64,000 nt of DNA from Timonella sp031979385. GTDB lineage: Bacteria; Actinomycetota; Actinomycetes; Actinomycetales; Cellulomonadaceae. Position 1 is the stretch's first letter. Each line of letters starts with the position of its first letter. The position numbers were made by a program, and so were the translations under genes. Where the stretch lies: assembly GCA_031979385.1 (NCBI GenBank), contig DALZEF010000014.1, positions 1 to 64,000 on the forward strand. The letters run 5' to 3'. The notes beneath the pieces are model-generated. The model saw only the letters and a program-made list of their open reading frames with translations, did not search any database and was not told the DNA's origin. Shown here piece by piece: positions 1 through 8,413 of the stretch.

Positions 1-766
1 CATTGCCGTCTGCGTCGTGTTCGAGCGCGGTTGCGTAGTTGAGTAGCGCGTCAAACCATACATACAGCACGTGCTCCTTGTCCCACGGAAGTGGGATACC
101 CCAGTCGAACGTGGAACGGGAGATCGACAGGTCCTGCAGTCCCTGCTTGACGAAACCGATGACCTCGTTGCGGGCTGATGCCGGCTGAACGAATTCTGGG
201 TGTTCCTCGTAGAGGGCAAGCAGACGGTCAGCGTACTTGCTCATGGCAAAGAAATAGTTCTGCTCGGAGAGCATCTCAACGGGACGTCCGTGGATCGGGC
301 AGAGTTTCTGCCCCTCGTACTCGCCGGTGCCGTCGAGCAGGTCGCCCTCGACCTTGTACTCTTCACAGCCCACGCAGTAGGGGCCCTCGTAGGAACCCTC
401 ATAGATGTCGCCCTGATCGTGCAGTTTCTGGATGAACTGCTGCACGGCGCTTTCGTGACGCTGCTCGGTCGTACGAATGAAATCGTCGTTGTTGACGTTG
501 AGGGTGTCGAGGACTGGCTTCCAGGCTTCCTCGACCAGTTTGTCGGCCCACTGCTGCGGGGTCACGTTGTTTGCCTCAGCGGTGCGCATGACCTTTTGTC
601 CGTGCTCGTCTGTTCCGGTGAGGAACCAGACGTTCTCCTGGCGCTGGCGGTGCCAGCGGGTGATGACGTCCGCCGCGACTGTCGTGTACGCGTGACCGAT
701 GTGCGGTGCATCGTTGACGTAGTAGATCGGCGTGGTCAGGTAGAAGGAGTTTTGTGCTGTGGCCAT
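1..766 (-). CDS. metG: Methionyl-tRNA synthetase, N-terminal part (runs off the left edge)
   Basis: Charges tRNA-Met with methionine in the cytoplasm. About 255 N-terminal residues are in the window; the rest lies to the left. The Rossmann-fold start carries the class I HIGH signature (APHIGHAY, about residues 21-28). A zinc-knuckle insertion follows, with CVGCE and CPIHGRP, as in MetG1-type enzymes. ATG 766 gives MATAQNSFY. An in-frame ATG at 775 would add three residues; GGAGG lies between the two ATGs, only 2 nt before 766, so the start is not certain. The gene diverges from pncA. Confidence 0.95.
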   Translation of the reverse strand, partial: MATAQNSFYLTTPIYYVNDAPHIGHAYTTVAADVITRWHRQRQENVWFLTGTDEHGQKVMRTAEANNVTPQQWADKLVEEAWKPVLDTLNVNNDDFIRTTEQRHESAVQQFIQKLHDQGDIYEGSYEGPYCVGCEEYKVEGDLLDGTGEYEGQKLCPIHGRPVEMLSEQNYFFAMSKYADRLLALYEEHPEFVQPASARNEVIGFVKQGLQDLSISRSTFDWGIPLPWDKEHVLYVWFDALLNYATALEHDADGN

Positions 767-854
767 GTCCTCCATTCTAGGGTGCTTTGCAACCTAATAA
801 TCCCGGTGTCCAAAGTCGCGACGACCGGACGCAACGGCTCGTGATGGCGGAACC

Positions 855-937
855 GACTCGTCGCCAATCTCAACCGATGGGGCCAAAAACGTCCGAATAC
901 ACGGAGAAAAACTATGCACCCGGACCAAAAGACTCCC
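855..937. repeat. 59-bp palindromic repeat (family 2, copy 1) with conserved flank
   Basis: An imperfect hairpin spans 879-937, with outer arms GGGG/CTCCC and inner arms GTCCG/CGGAC. It is preceded by the flank GACTCGTCGCCAATCT at 855-870. Hairpins of exactly 59 bp recur at 3409-3467 (with the same flank) and 13879-13937. It lies between metG and pncA and does not code. Confidence 0.6.
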
Positions 938-998
938 ATCGCTTGAAGGCAAGGAGGGGACGCGGATTCCCAGGGCTGAAAATCTTGGGTGTTTTGGC

Positions 999-1010
999 TA
1001 GATTAGGAGG
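999..1010 (+). promoter_or_regulatory. Candidate leaderless promoter -10 for pncA
   Basis: TAGATT at 999-1004 is six bases before the pncA ATG, where a transcription start at the ATG would put a -10 element. The AGGAGG at 1005-1010 abuts the ATG, which is too close for a normal ribosome binding site. No convincing -35 was identified. Confidence 0.35.
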
Positions 1011-1595
1011 ATGACTGTTAACGTTGGCCGTCGCGCCCTGATCGTTGTTGATGTGCAGCCTACCTTCTGCGAGGGCGGTGCGCTCGGAGTGGCTGGAGGA
1101 AACGACGTTGCCGAGAGGATCGCGCGGTTCGCCCAAGAGCGCCGTGAAGATTACACTCTCGTTGCCACCACTCAGGACTGGCACATCGAACCCGGCGATC
1201 ACTTCAGCCAGACTCCTGACTTCGTGGACACGTGGCCGCCGCACGGTGTTGCGGGCACCGATGAAGCTGAGTTGCACCCGGCGCTTGAGCACCTTGACGC
1301 GGATGTCTCGGTGAAAAAGGGCCAGTACGCGGCAGCCTATTCCGGTTTTGAGGGAACCACCCCGGACGGTCAGTTCCTTGCAGATGTACTGCAAGAAGCA
1401 CAGATCACGGCCGTTGATGTGGTCGGCATAGCGGAATCCCACTGCGTTAAGGCAACCGCATTGGACGCACTCGACCTCGGCCTGTCAGTTCGAGTGTTCA
1501 CCGATCTGACGGTGCCGGTGACCGAGGATCAGGGGGCGCAGGCCCGCGAGGAACTGACTGCCGCTGGCGCTGAACTCGCACAGAGCCTGTCCTAG
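1011..1595 (+). CDS. pncA: Nicotinamidase (isochorismatase-like hydrolase)
   Basis: Hydrolyses nicotinamide to nicotinate and ammonia for NAD salvage in the cytoplasm. The 194-aa length fits bacterial PncA. The cysteine-hydrolase triad is visible as D14 (IVVDVQ), K103 (VKKGQ) and C145 (ESHCVKA). The metal-binding set D56, H58 and H64 lies in TQDWHIEPGDHFS. The start is ATG 1011; no alternative lies just upstream, and the site looks leaderless. It stands alone between divergent metG and the chemoreceptor gene. Confidence 0.93.
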   Translation: MTVNVGRRALIVVDVQPTFCEGGALGVAGGNDVAERIARFAQERREDYTLVATTQDWHIEPGDHFSQTPDFVDTWPPHGVAGTDEAELHPALEHLDADVSVKKGQYAAAYSGFEGTTPDGQFLADVLQEAQITAVDVVGIAESHCVKATALDALDLGLSVRVFTDLTVPVTEDQGAQAREELTAAGAELAQSLS

Positions 1596-1674
1596 ACAAG
1601 CGCAGGAGTCGCCTCCTGAACAAAAACGTCAGATAAATCCTTATATTTCCCCCGGTCACGCCGATCGGCACAAT

Positions 1675-2967
1675 ATGACAAACAATCGGACGTTTAGTCA
1701 AGCAACTCGCCCCGCCCCCGCCCCTCTCCAGCCGGTTCGCAATCGTTCCGTGCGCGCCAAGTTCACTGGTGTCGTGACTATCGTTGCGGGCCTGTTCGCC
1801 CTCGTCGGCGGAACAGGCGCGGTCATTTTGTTCATTGTTGGACAAAACATAAAGAAACTTGACGGACTTGGCCAAGGCGAGGACAGCGAACTCGCCCGCG
1901 TTGTAGCGGAGGTGGTCAGTGACAGCGGTGGCCTTATCACGACCACGCTCATCACTTTGACCATCGCATTTGTGGTCGCCTTCGTCATCGCCCTCTTTGT
2001 CACGTCCCGGATGATCAGCGGGATTCGTGGCGACCTTGAGCAGATGCAAACGGCACTCAGCCACCTCGAACGTGGCGACCTCACTTTTGCAGTCACCAAG
2101 CGTGGCAACGATGAGATCGGCCGCATGATCGACTCGTACAACACCGCTCGCACCAACCTTCAGGCAGCAATCACCTCCGTCATCACGGGGGCAGTCAGGG
2201 TTGACGAGTCCTCAGGTTCCATCGCTGCCGGCAACACCCAGGTCCACGGGGCAGCGCAGGCAACCTCCACTCAGGCGAACATCGTGGCCGAGGCATCCTT
2301 GCAGGTCAACAGTTCGATTCAGTCCGTTGCGGCTGGTGCCGAACAGATGGAGGCCTCCATCCGTGAGATCTCCCAGAACGCATCCGATGCCGCTCGCATC
2401 GCTGACAGTGCGGTCACAGTGGCTACGAGCACCGCTCAGTCCGTGCGGGATCTTGGCGAGACCTCGCAGGAAATCTCTGTCGTGGTCCGCACCATCACCT
2501 CGATTGCCGAGCAGACCAACCTCCTCGCACTCAACGCGACCATCGAAGCAGCCCGTGCGGGCGAGGCCGGTAAGGGCTTCGCAGTTGTTGCCTCCGAGGT
2601 GAAGGACCTCGCCTCCGAGTCCGCCCGTGCCGCGGATGACGTGGCGAGCCGCATCGAGCAGGTTCAGGCGCAGACGTCCCGCGTGGTCGACTCCATCTCG
2701 CAGATCACCGAGATCATCAACTCGATCAACGACTACCAGATGACCATCGCCTCCGCCGTTGAGGAGCAGACCGCCACAACCAACGAGATGACACGCTCAG
2801 TGGCGGATGCGGCAGCCGGTTCCGGTCAGATCTCGCAGAACATTGAGGGTGTCGCCTCCTCCGCCGCCCAGGCAACGGACGCCGTCGTCGCAATGGGCGA
2901 GGGTATCGAGGAACTTACGTTGGTTGCGAGCAACCTGCGCAAGGAGATAGCACAGTTCACTGTCTAG
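1675..2967 (+). CDS. Methyl-accepting chemotaxis protein
   Basis: Membrane chemoreceptor that should control CheA (44537-46972) through CheW. TM1 is about residues 30-56 and TM2 about 88-111, leaving only about 30 residues outside the membrane, so there is no room for a folded ligand domain. A HAMP linker (about 112-163) follows, then a long signalling coiled coil. The conserved hairpin tip (SIAEQTNLLALNATIEAARA) lies at about 276-295. It probably senses at or within the membrane or through partners. GCCGATCG at 1660-1667, 7 bp before the ATG, resembles a FliA/WhiG -10 element, but no TAAA box lies at the right spacing. The gene stands far from the main che cluster. Confidence 0.95.
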   Translation: MTNNRTFSQATRPAPAPLQPVRNRSVRAKFTGVVTIVAGLFALVGGTGAVILFIVGQNIKKLDGLGQGEDSELARVVAEVVSDSGGLITTTLITLTIAFVVAFVIALFVTSRMISGIRGDLEQMQTALSHLERGDLTFAVTKRGNDEIGRMIDSYNTARTNLQAAITSVITGAVRVDESSGSIAAGNTQVHGAAQATSTQANIVAEASLQVNSSIQSVAAGAEQMEASIREISQNASDAARIADSAVTVATSTAQSVRDLGETSQEISVVVRTITSIAEQTNLLALNATIEAARAGEAGKGFAVVASEVKDLASESARAADDVASRIEQVQAQTSRVVDSISQITEIINSINDYQMTIASAVEEQTATTNEMTRSVADAAAGSGQISQNIEGVASSAAQATDAVVAMGEGIEELTLVASNLRKEIAQFTV

Positions 2968-3222
2968 TTGGGGACAAGGTAGGTGGTGCGTAGGTGGGAA
3001 TCGCGCGAAGCCGGTTCCCGCCGAAGCACACCGAACGCAGTTCCCAACCACCAATATTGTTGGGGACAAGGTAGGTGGTGCGTACGTGGGAATCGCGCGA
3101 AGCCGGTTCCCGCCGAAGCACACCGAACGCAGTTCCCAACCACCAATATTGTTGGGGACAAGGTAGGTGGTGCGTACGTGGGAATCGCGCGAAGCCGGTT
3201 CCCGCCGCAGCACACCGACAAG
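2967..3222. repeat. Three tandem copies of a 92-bp nested palindromic repeat (family 1)
   Basis: Units start at 2967, 3059 and 3151; the third breaks off near 3222. The first two are nearly identical. Each unit has outer arms (GTTGGGGA/TTCCCAAC) around an inner hairpin (GGGAA/TTCCC with TCGCGCGAAGCCG between). The array starts at the chemoreceptor stop codon. Related units lie at 15332-15719, with single copies near 28826 and 47098. Confidence 0.85.
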
Positions 3223-3262
3223 GTTAGTTTGTTTTGTCGGACGCCGGGTTTTGCTGGTGTGA

Positions 3263-3310
3263 AGTGGTGTGGGGAAGAACCTTCTCAGGTTCTTCCCCAC
3301 ACCACTTTTT
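3263..3310 (+). terminator. Rho-independent terminator
   Basis: A perfect 20-bp stem (3263-3282 with 3287-3306) closes a TCTC tetraloop and is followed by TTTT on the plus strand. It is placed to end the chemoreceptor transcript after the repeat array. Confidence 0.8.
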
Positions 3311-3382
3311 GGTTTCATTGTCGACGATCAGATTGCTTCCCAGCGCGACCACCGGCCCAGAGTAAGGGGCTGGGTGAGCGGG

Positions 3383-3467
3383 CTGACTCGTCGCCAATCT
3401 GAACCGATGGGGCTTTTGTGGTCCGGAGGCACACACAATAACTATGTCCTGGGAACAAAAACGCCCC
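3383..3467. repeat. 59-bp palindromic repeat (family 2, copy 2) with conserved flank
   Basis: The hairpin 3409-3467 pairs GGGGCTTTTGTGGTCC with GGGAACAAAAACGCCCC. The flank from about 3385 repeats that of the copy at 855, and the loop ends in the same AACTATG. It lies in the gap between the chemoreceptor terminator and rsmI. Confidence 0.6.
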
Positions 3468-3478
3468 GCCGACGGATG

Positions 3479-3508
3479 TGAACTGGCCCCCGAAAGTTGA
3501 ACTGAGAT
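3479..3508. mobile_element. Possible solo end of an IS3-family element
   Basis: The stretch beginning TGAACTGGCCCCCGAAAGTT resembles the terminal inverted repeat of IS3/IS150-type elements. A nine-codon reading frame (GTG 3520 to TGA 3546) follows, but there is no transposase and no second end nearby, so at most this is a remnant. Confidence 0.3.
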
Positions 3509-3557
3509 ATCAGGTACCAGTGACTGAAGAACAGTTCGTAGGCTGACCAAGCCTTAA

Positions 3558-4391
3558 CTATTTGGCGGCGAGCGCTGCCGCGTACAGATCACGCTTGGAG
3601 TAGCCCGCCGCCTGAGCCACCTCGGCAACCGCGGTTTTCAGGCGTTCCCCCTGCGCAACCCGGGCAAGGACCTCGTCAACCAGAGACGAGAGCGAGGCTT
3701 CCGGACGCTCGGTTGCGCCCGCCACCACAATTGCGATCTCACCGCGCAACTGCTCTGCCGCCGCACGCTCCGCCAGTTCGCCAAGCGTGCCACGCAGCAC
3801 CTCTTCGTAGGTCTTGGTCAGTTCCCGGCACACGGCAGCAGGACGGCTCGCCCCGAAACCCTGGGCCATCGCGGCGAGCGTGGTGTCGATGCGGTGCACA
3901 GACTCAAAGAACACCATCGTGCGCAGTTCTGCCTGCAGCCCCTCGATAGCCCGCGCCAGCTCCCCCGACTTGCGTGGCGGGAAACCCTCGAACGTGAAAC
4001 GGTCCGTGGGGAGACCGGACAGGGCGAGAGCGGTGAGTACGGCGCTTGGTCCCGGCGCGGATGTCACCACGAGATCGCGCTCAATTGCGCGGGTGACCAC
4101 ACGGTAGCCTGGGTCTGACACTGACGGCATCCCCGCATCCGTCACGATCACCACGTCAAGACCGTTCTCAACGTTGTCGAGCAGATCATCGGCGCGCTGC
4201 GTCTCATTGTGTTCGTGATAGCTCACTACCTTGCCCGAGATCGCGATACCCATACGCTGGGCCAGAGCAAACAATCTGCGGGTGTCCTCCGCCGCGATAA
4301 TGGGGGCCTCCTGAAGCAACTGCCGCAACCGTAACGAGGCGTCGTCGGTGTTGCCTATGGGGGTTGCTGCCAGAATCAGTCGACCAGTCAT
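3558..4391 (-). CDS. rsmI: 16S rRNA (cytidine1402-2'-O)-methyltransferase
   Basis: Methylates the ribose of C1402 in 16S rRNA at the decoding centre, using SAM. The 277-aa protein has the tetrapyrrole-methylase fold, with ATPIGN near the N-terminus, AAEDTR, VSYHEHNE, the glycine-rich TDAGMPSVSDPG and FEGFPPRK. ATG 4391 is preferred over ATG 4397 because AAGG lies 8 nt before it but only 2 nt before 4397. It diverges from the PMT gene 36 bp away, a pairing common in actinobacteria. Confidence 0.95.
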   Translation of the reverse strand: MTGRLILAATPIGNTDDASLRLRQLLQEAPIIAAEDTRRLFALAQRMGIAISGKVVSYHEHNETQRADDLLDNVENGLDVVIVTDAGMPSVSDPGYRVVTRAIERDLVVTSAPGPSAVLTALALSGLPTDRFTFEGFPPRKSGELARAIEGLQAELRTMVFFESVHRIDTTLAAMAQGFGASRPAAVCRELTKTYEEVLRGTLGELAERAAAEQLRGEIAIVVAGATERPEASLSSLVDEVLARVAQGERLKTAVAEVAQAAGYSKRDLYAAALAAK

Positions 4392-4414
4392 ACACATAAC
4401 CTTGCCACGTCACC

Positions 4415-4427
4415 TAGGATTGCAAGC
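4415..4427 (+). promoter_or_regulatory. Candidate leaderless promoter -10 for the PMT gene
   Basis: TAGGAT at 4415-4420 is seven bases before the GTG start at 4428, so the transcript probably starts at the start codon. No ribosome binding site is present. Confidence 0.4.
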
Positions 4428-6353
4428 GTGGGAGATACAAGATCCAACGATAATTTGGTCACAGGCGAATCCGGTGGACCACGTCACACGGTCAATCCGC
4501 AGTCACAACATGACGCTGAATCAGGCTCGCCAGCGGCCATAGGTGGAACAGGCTCGGAAGCAATGGACCAGGTTGAAACGTTTAAGCAACCCGGTTCGCC
4601 CTGGGCGCCGGCAAACCGATTGCCACAATCCCCTACTCCCGGGCACGGGAACGCATCGGGCGTTAAACCGCATGATGCCAACCAGCCTTCCCTTGCTGCT
4701 GCCACGCTCACCGCACCCTCCGATGACGCGTCCGAGTCTTCCGTCTCGGACAAGCCCACGCAGCCGAAAACCCACGAGCAGTTCCTCTCCGTCCTGTTCT
4801 CCGCCAGGCAACTTGCCATGAATGCAACTCCAACGCTGCGCTTTTGGGGCTGGTTTGGACCACTACTCGTGGCACTTGTAGGCGGCGTGGTCCGGTTCAT
4901 TCGTCTGGGGGTTCCGCCTTCCCTCGTGTTCGACGAGACCTACTATGTCAAGGGCGCTTACACGCTGCTGAGAGTCGGTTACGAGGCCGACTGGCCTGAC
5001 GACATCAACGACACCTGGAACGCAGGCAACCTCGACGTGTTCCTCGACAAAGCCGACTACGTGGTCCATCCACCACTCGGCAAGTGGATGATCGCGTTCG
5101 GCATGTGGATCGGCGACCCCCACAACGCGGCGACCTGGCGGCTGTCCACCGCCATCGTCTCGGTGATCGCAATCTTCCTCATCGCTCGCATTGTGCGATC
5201 CATGACGGGCTCCCTCACCGCAGGCTTGGTGGCCGGTGGCCTGTTCGCGATAGATGGCGTTGCCATCGTGCATGCGCGCACCGGGCTGCTCGACTCGTTC
5301 CTGATGTTCTGGGTTCTCGTGGCTTTTGCGCTCTTGGTCAAGGACAGGGAGTTCCGCCGTAGACGTTTGGCGCAACGAGCCGCGGATCGGTTAGCCGCAG
5401 GGTTGGATCTGCGCTGGGGTCCGGGACTCGGCTGGAGTTGGTGGCGTTTCGCTGCGGCATTCGCTCTTGGTTTGTCCTGCGGCATCAAGTGGTCTGGCCT
5501 GTATTACGTTGCCGCTTTCTGCCTCATGGCGGTCATCTGGGACTGGGGTGCCCGCCGGACCATCGGCGTGAAGCACTGGTTCTGGGACGGATTCTGGCGC
5601 GATGGCGTGGTCTCCGCGCTCATCATGCTGCCCACCGCGCTCGTCGCCTACCTCGCTGCGTGGTCCACCTGGTTCATCCACGGAAACGCGTATGGGCGAA
5701 ACTGGTTCCTGCAAAACCCCGGCTCCTATCCGTCGTGGTTCCCTGATTGGGCCGTTGAATCTGGGGAAGGTGTGCGCTCCCTGTGGCACTATCACACCCA
5801 GATGATGGGCTTCCACACCGGGCTGTCCTCGGAGCACAAGTACGAGGCGAGCCCCTGGGGTTGGTTGCTTCAGATCCGTCCCACATCGTTCTACTGGGAC
5901 AAGACCACGGACGGCTCGGTGAACTGTGGGGCAAGTGAGTGTGCCGCTGCCATCACCTCCATCGGCAATCCACTGATCTGGTGGCTTGCAACAGCCGCTC
6001 TCGTGTTCCTCGTGTACCGCATTGCGCGCCATGGCGACTGGATCGCAGGTGCCATTGTCACCGGTGTGCTGGCGGGCTGGCTACCGTGGCTGTTCTTCCC
6101 AGAGCGCACGATCTTCACGTTCTACGTGATCGCCTTTGCCCCGTTCATGTGCATGGCTCTCGCATACGCTGCCTACGTGATCTGGCAGAGGTACGAGAAC
6201 GACCCCCTTGCAGCCAAGCGTGTAAGACGCACATTCATCATCGTGGGCATTGTGATCATACTGGTGAGCGTGTTCTTCTACCCGATCTGGACAGCCATCC
6301 CTGTTCCATACGACTTCTGGCGGGCACACATGTGGCTGCCGTCGTGGATCTAA
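4428..6353 (+). CDS. Dolichyl/polyprenyl-phosphate-mannose--protein mannosyltransferase (GT39)
   Basis: Integral membrane enzyme that moves mannose from polyprenyl-phosphomannose to Ser/Thr of secreted proteins. It is 641 aa. A hydrophilic, probably disordered N-tail of about 125 residues precedes a multi-span domain. The first outer loop carries the PMT acidic pair in FDETYYVKGAY, followed by HPPLGKW. Later loops have GIKWSGLYY and PERTIFTFYVIAF, and the end PYDFWRAHMWLPSW is PMT-like. GTG start without a ribosome binding site. Its sugar donor could draw on manA (36610-37869). Confidence 0.93.
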   Translation: MGDTRSNDNLVTGESGGPRHTVNPQSQHDAESGSPAAIGGTGSEAMDQVETFKQPGSPWAPANRLPQSPTPGHGNASGVKPHDANQPSLAAATLTAPSDDASESSVSDKPTQPKTHEQFLSVLFSARQLAMNATPTLRFWGWFGPLLVALVGGVVRFIRLGVPPSLVFDETYYVKGAYTLLRVGYEADWPDDINDTWNAGNLDVFLDKADYVVHPPLGKWMIAFGMWIGDPHNAATWRLSTAIVSVIAIFLIARIVRSMTGSLTAGLVAGGLFAIDGVAIVHARTGLLDSFLMFWVLVAFALLVKDREFRRRRLAQRAADRLAAGLDLRWGPGLGWSWWRFAAAFALGLSCGIKWSGLYYVAAFCLMAVIWDWGARRTIGVKHWFWDGFWRDGVVSALIMLPTALVAYLAAWSTWFIHGNAYGRNWFLQNPGSYPSWFPDWAVESGEGVRSLWHYHTQMMGFHTGLSSEHKYEASPWGWLLQIRPTSFYWDKTTDGSVNCGASECAAAITSIGNPLIWWLATAALVFLVYRIARHGDWIAGAIVTGVLAGWLPWLFFPERTIFTFYVIAFAPFMCMALAYAAYVIWQRYENDPLAAKRVRRTFIIVGIVIILVSVFFYPIWTAIPVPYDFWRAHMWLPSWI

Positions 6354-6413
6354 CGAATCCACCCCGGTCTGGTTCGACCCTTCGACCGACTACTCAAGGT
6401 GCTCGTGACCGGG

Positions 6414-6461
6414 CTACAGGAGCTTGCGCAGGATCGCGGACTTGCCTTCCTCAACGAGCGC
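6414..6461 (-). pseudogene. 3' scar of an aldehyde dehydrogenase gene
   Basis: Read on the minus strand, the last codons give EEGKSAILRKLL and stop, almost the same as the C-terminus of the intact aldehyde dehydrogenase at 12447-13841 (EEGKSALLRKLL). DNA similarity also holds over about 40 bp. No aldehyde dehydrogenase sequence continues upstream, so only the tail of a paralogue or duplicate remains. Confidence 0.65.
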
Positions 6462-6494
6462 ATCGTCAGCCGCCGCAGTCGCAGCGATGCTCAC

Positions 6495-6831
6495 CCATGA
6501 CGGGGTCATGCGCGTCGAACTGCGGTCCGTCGGAGGAGCCATCAATGACCTCCCCAGCAATGCCACCGCGTTCGCGCACCGCAGCACATCAGTGCACGTC
6601 ACCACCTGGTTCTACCCTGGTGACATTGCTGAACATGACAACACGTGGGCAACCTGGGAACACCACCGCACCGGAATGTACGCGGGCTACTCCTCTGACA
6701 CCCGCATCGAACGGCTCACCGACGCCTACCCAGGTGACACCCTCACCCGGTTGACCGCACTCAAACACCAGTGGGACCCTGACCACCTGTTCCGCTCCGG
6801 CCTTGCCATCCCACCCACCGCACACCAATAA
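6495..6831 (+). pseudogene. C-terminal fragment of an FAD-linked (BBE-type) oxidoreductase
   Basis: The residues from about 6505 to the stop match the C-terminal end of berberine-bridge-type FAD oxidases: RVELRSVGGA, ATAFAHR, then a tail AYPGDTLTRL...WDPDHLFR. The first 300 or so residues, with the FAD-binding domain, are absent. The apparent start lies next to the aldehyde dehydrogenase scar on the other strand, suggesting one deletion removed both gene bodies. Confidence 0.7.
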
Positions 6832-6934
6832 AACCAGCACTGACAACGCCTCGACAACACACAGAAAACGACCATCACCGCAGTTCAACAGCCTCTGGCA
6901 GGCGAACTGTGCCAGTGAGTGGTCCAATAGAGCC

Positions 6935-7801
6935 ATGACGACAGCGCATGACACAAGCCTCGACAACGTCCTCACCCCAGCCGGAACTTTCACCGTCCGC
7001 ACCTGGGGTGGACACGTCACCCAATGGGACGCTCCCGGCTTTGGGCCACTGCTGTACGTCTCCAGCGCAGCGAACCACACCCCCGGTGTCGCTCTTCGAG
7101 GCGGGGTACCGGTCTGCTTCCCCTGGTTCGCCAAAGGACCTGACGGCAGTCATTCCCCCTCCCACGGGTTCGCACGACTCAGCGAATGGGCACACCTGTC
7201 CACCACTGAAGACGCACAAGGAAACCTCACCGTCACCCACGAACTCACCCCCACCCAAGCAGCCGCCGCAGACGGCATCCAACTTTTCCCCCACCCTTTC
7301 CACGCCACCCACACCGCCGAATTCACCGCAACCACACTCACCATCAGCTTGACCGTCGTCAACACCGGAGACAACGAGTTCACGTTCGAAGAAGCCCTCC
7401 ACACCTACCTTGCTGTCTCCACCATCACCGACGTCAGCGTCTTTGGACTCGACGGTGAGCCGTTCACCGAAGACGGCGCCGCTGGCACCCAAGAAGGACC
7501 ACTCACCTTCGGGGAGCGCATCGACCGGATTTACACCTCCATGCACCCCGTGACCCTCGCTGACCCCGGAGCAAACCGCACCATCACCATCACAAAAACC
7601 GGGTCACGCTCCACGGTTGTGTGGAACCCAGGACCGGATCTCGCCGCCACCATGCCTGACATCGGTCACGGCGAATGGGAGCGCTTTGTGTACATCGAAT
7701 CAGGAAACATTGGGGACAACGCCATCACCGTCAAACCCGGCCAGGGACACACCCTCACCGCAAAATATGACGTCTCCCCGATCGAACCAATCGAGGTGTG
7801 A
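6935..7801 (+). CDS. D-hexose-6-phosphate mutarotase (aldose 1-epimerase family)
   Basis: Probably interconverts the anomers of glucose-6-phosphate. The 288-aa protein matches YeaD-type enzymes: GGHVTQW near the N-terminus, GGVPVCFPWF, HGFAR (substrate-site histidine), EEALHTYLAVS, VWNPGPD and VYIESGN near the C-terminus. ATG 6935 was chosen because the family-conserved part starts there; the longer frame upstream (from 6803) overlaps the oxidoreductase scar. Codons lean strongly to CAC, ACC and CCC, as in the next two genes, which may mean shared acquisition. Confidence 0.88.
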   Translation: MTTAHDTSLDNVLTPAGTFTVRTWGGHVTQWDAPGFGPLLYVSSAANHTPGVALRGGVPVCFPWFAKGPDGSHSPSHGFARLSEWAHLSTTEDAQGNLTVTHELTPTQAAAADGIQLFPHPFHATHTAEFTATTLTISLTVVNTGDNEFTFEEALHTYLAVSTITDVSVFGLDGEPFTEDGAAGTQEGPLTFGERIDRIYTSMHPVTLADPGANRTITITKTGSRSTVVWNPGPDLAATMPDIGHGEWERFVYIESGNIGDNAITVKPGQGHTLTAKYDVSPIEPIEV

Positions 7802-7926
7802 CCTGGTGTTCGCGCCGGTACCCCGGCTCAACAGTTCACTTCTGCGTGGCCCCGCCCCCTTATAGCACGTGGGCAACCCACCCTGATTGATGAGCGGAGG
7901 CGCTCTGTGATGTGATGCCCACACCC

Positions 7927-7955
7927 TTGCACTAACATACCCCCGGGGGTATGTT
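7927..7955 (+). promoter_or_regulatory. Promoter with overlapping CsoR/CstR-type palindromic operator
   Basis: TTGCAC (-35, 7927-7932) and TATGTT (-10, 7950-7955) are 17 bp apart. The perfect 22-bp palindrome AACATACCCCCGGGGGTATG... (7934-7955) fills the spacer and the -10. Operators of the CsoR/CstR/RcnR family are palindromes of the ATACCCC/GGGGTAT type, so a Cu(I) or sulfane-sulfur repressor is the best guess. The -10 is six bases before the thioredoxin ATG, so the mRNA is probably leaderless. Confidence 0.75.
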
Positions 7956-7961
7956 TGAGGT

Positions 7962-8336
7962 ATGGCTACAGTAGAAATCACCGCTGACAACTTCCGCGAC
8001 CACGTCTCCGACAAAGGAATTGTGCTCCTCGACTTCTGGGCTGCCTGGTGCGGCCCGTGCCAGATGTTCGGCCCCATTTTCGAGAAAGCGTCGGAGAAAC
8101 ACCCAGACATCACGTTCGGGAAAATCGACACCGACGCACAGCAGGAACTCGCCGCAGGTTTTGGCATCACCTCAATCCCCACGTTGTACGCGTTCCGTGA
8201 CGGCGTGATTGTGCACTCCGAGCCCGGTGCCATCAACGGAAAACAATTGGACTCTCTCATCGAGCAGATCGAAGCACTCGACATGGAGAAAATCCACGCA
8301 GACATTGCCGAACAGCAAGCAAACGCCGCCTCCTAA
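7962..8336 (+). CDS. Thioredoxin
   Basis: Cytoplasmic disulfide reductase of 124 aa with the active site WCGPC (C30, C33), FWAAW before it and the cis-proline loop GITSIPTLYAF. After the about 105-residue thioredoxin fold there is a short Glu/Ala-rich tail. There is no signal peptide. It is first in a probable two-gene operon with the CPVC membrane protein 77 bp downstream. The overlapping CsoR/CstR-type operator suggests induction by copper or reactive sulfur rather than housekeeping expression. Confidence 0.95.
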   Translation: MATVEITADNFRDHVSDKGIVLLDFWAAWCGPCQMFGPIFEKASEKHPDITFGKIDTDAQQELAAGFGITSIPTLYAFRDGVIVHSEPGAINGKQLDSLIEQIEALDMEKIHADIAEQQANAAS

Positions 8337-8413
8337 ACACCATCCCTTCGCGCACGCACGTTACTCCCCCTTGCGCCTACCGCACCTCACTCCCCAGCAA
8401 ACGAGGCCGATCC

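Noticed and set aside
1634..1667. FliA-like TAAA ... GCCGATCG before the chemoreceptor gene
   Set aside because: The two boxes are 22 bp apart instead of about 15, so I do not call a promoter.
2983..3402. Open frames across the 92-bp and other tandem repeats
   Set aside because: The frames exist on both strands and repeat with the unit; they lack ribosome binding sites and protein-like composition.
6803..6934. Upstream extension of the mutarotase frame
   Set aside because: The 44 extra residues overlap the oxidoreductase stump, have no homology character and family-conserved sequence starts at 6935.
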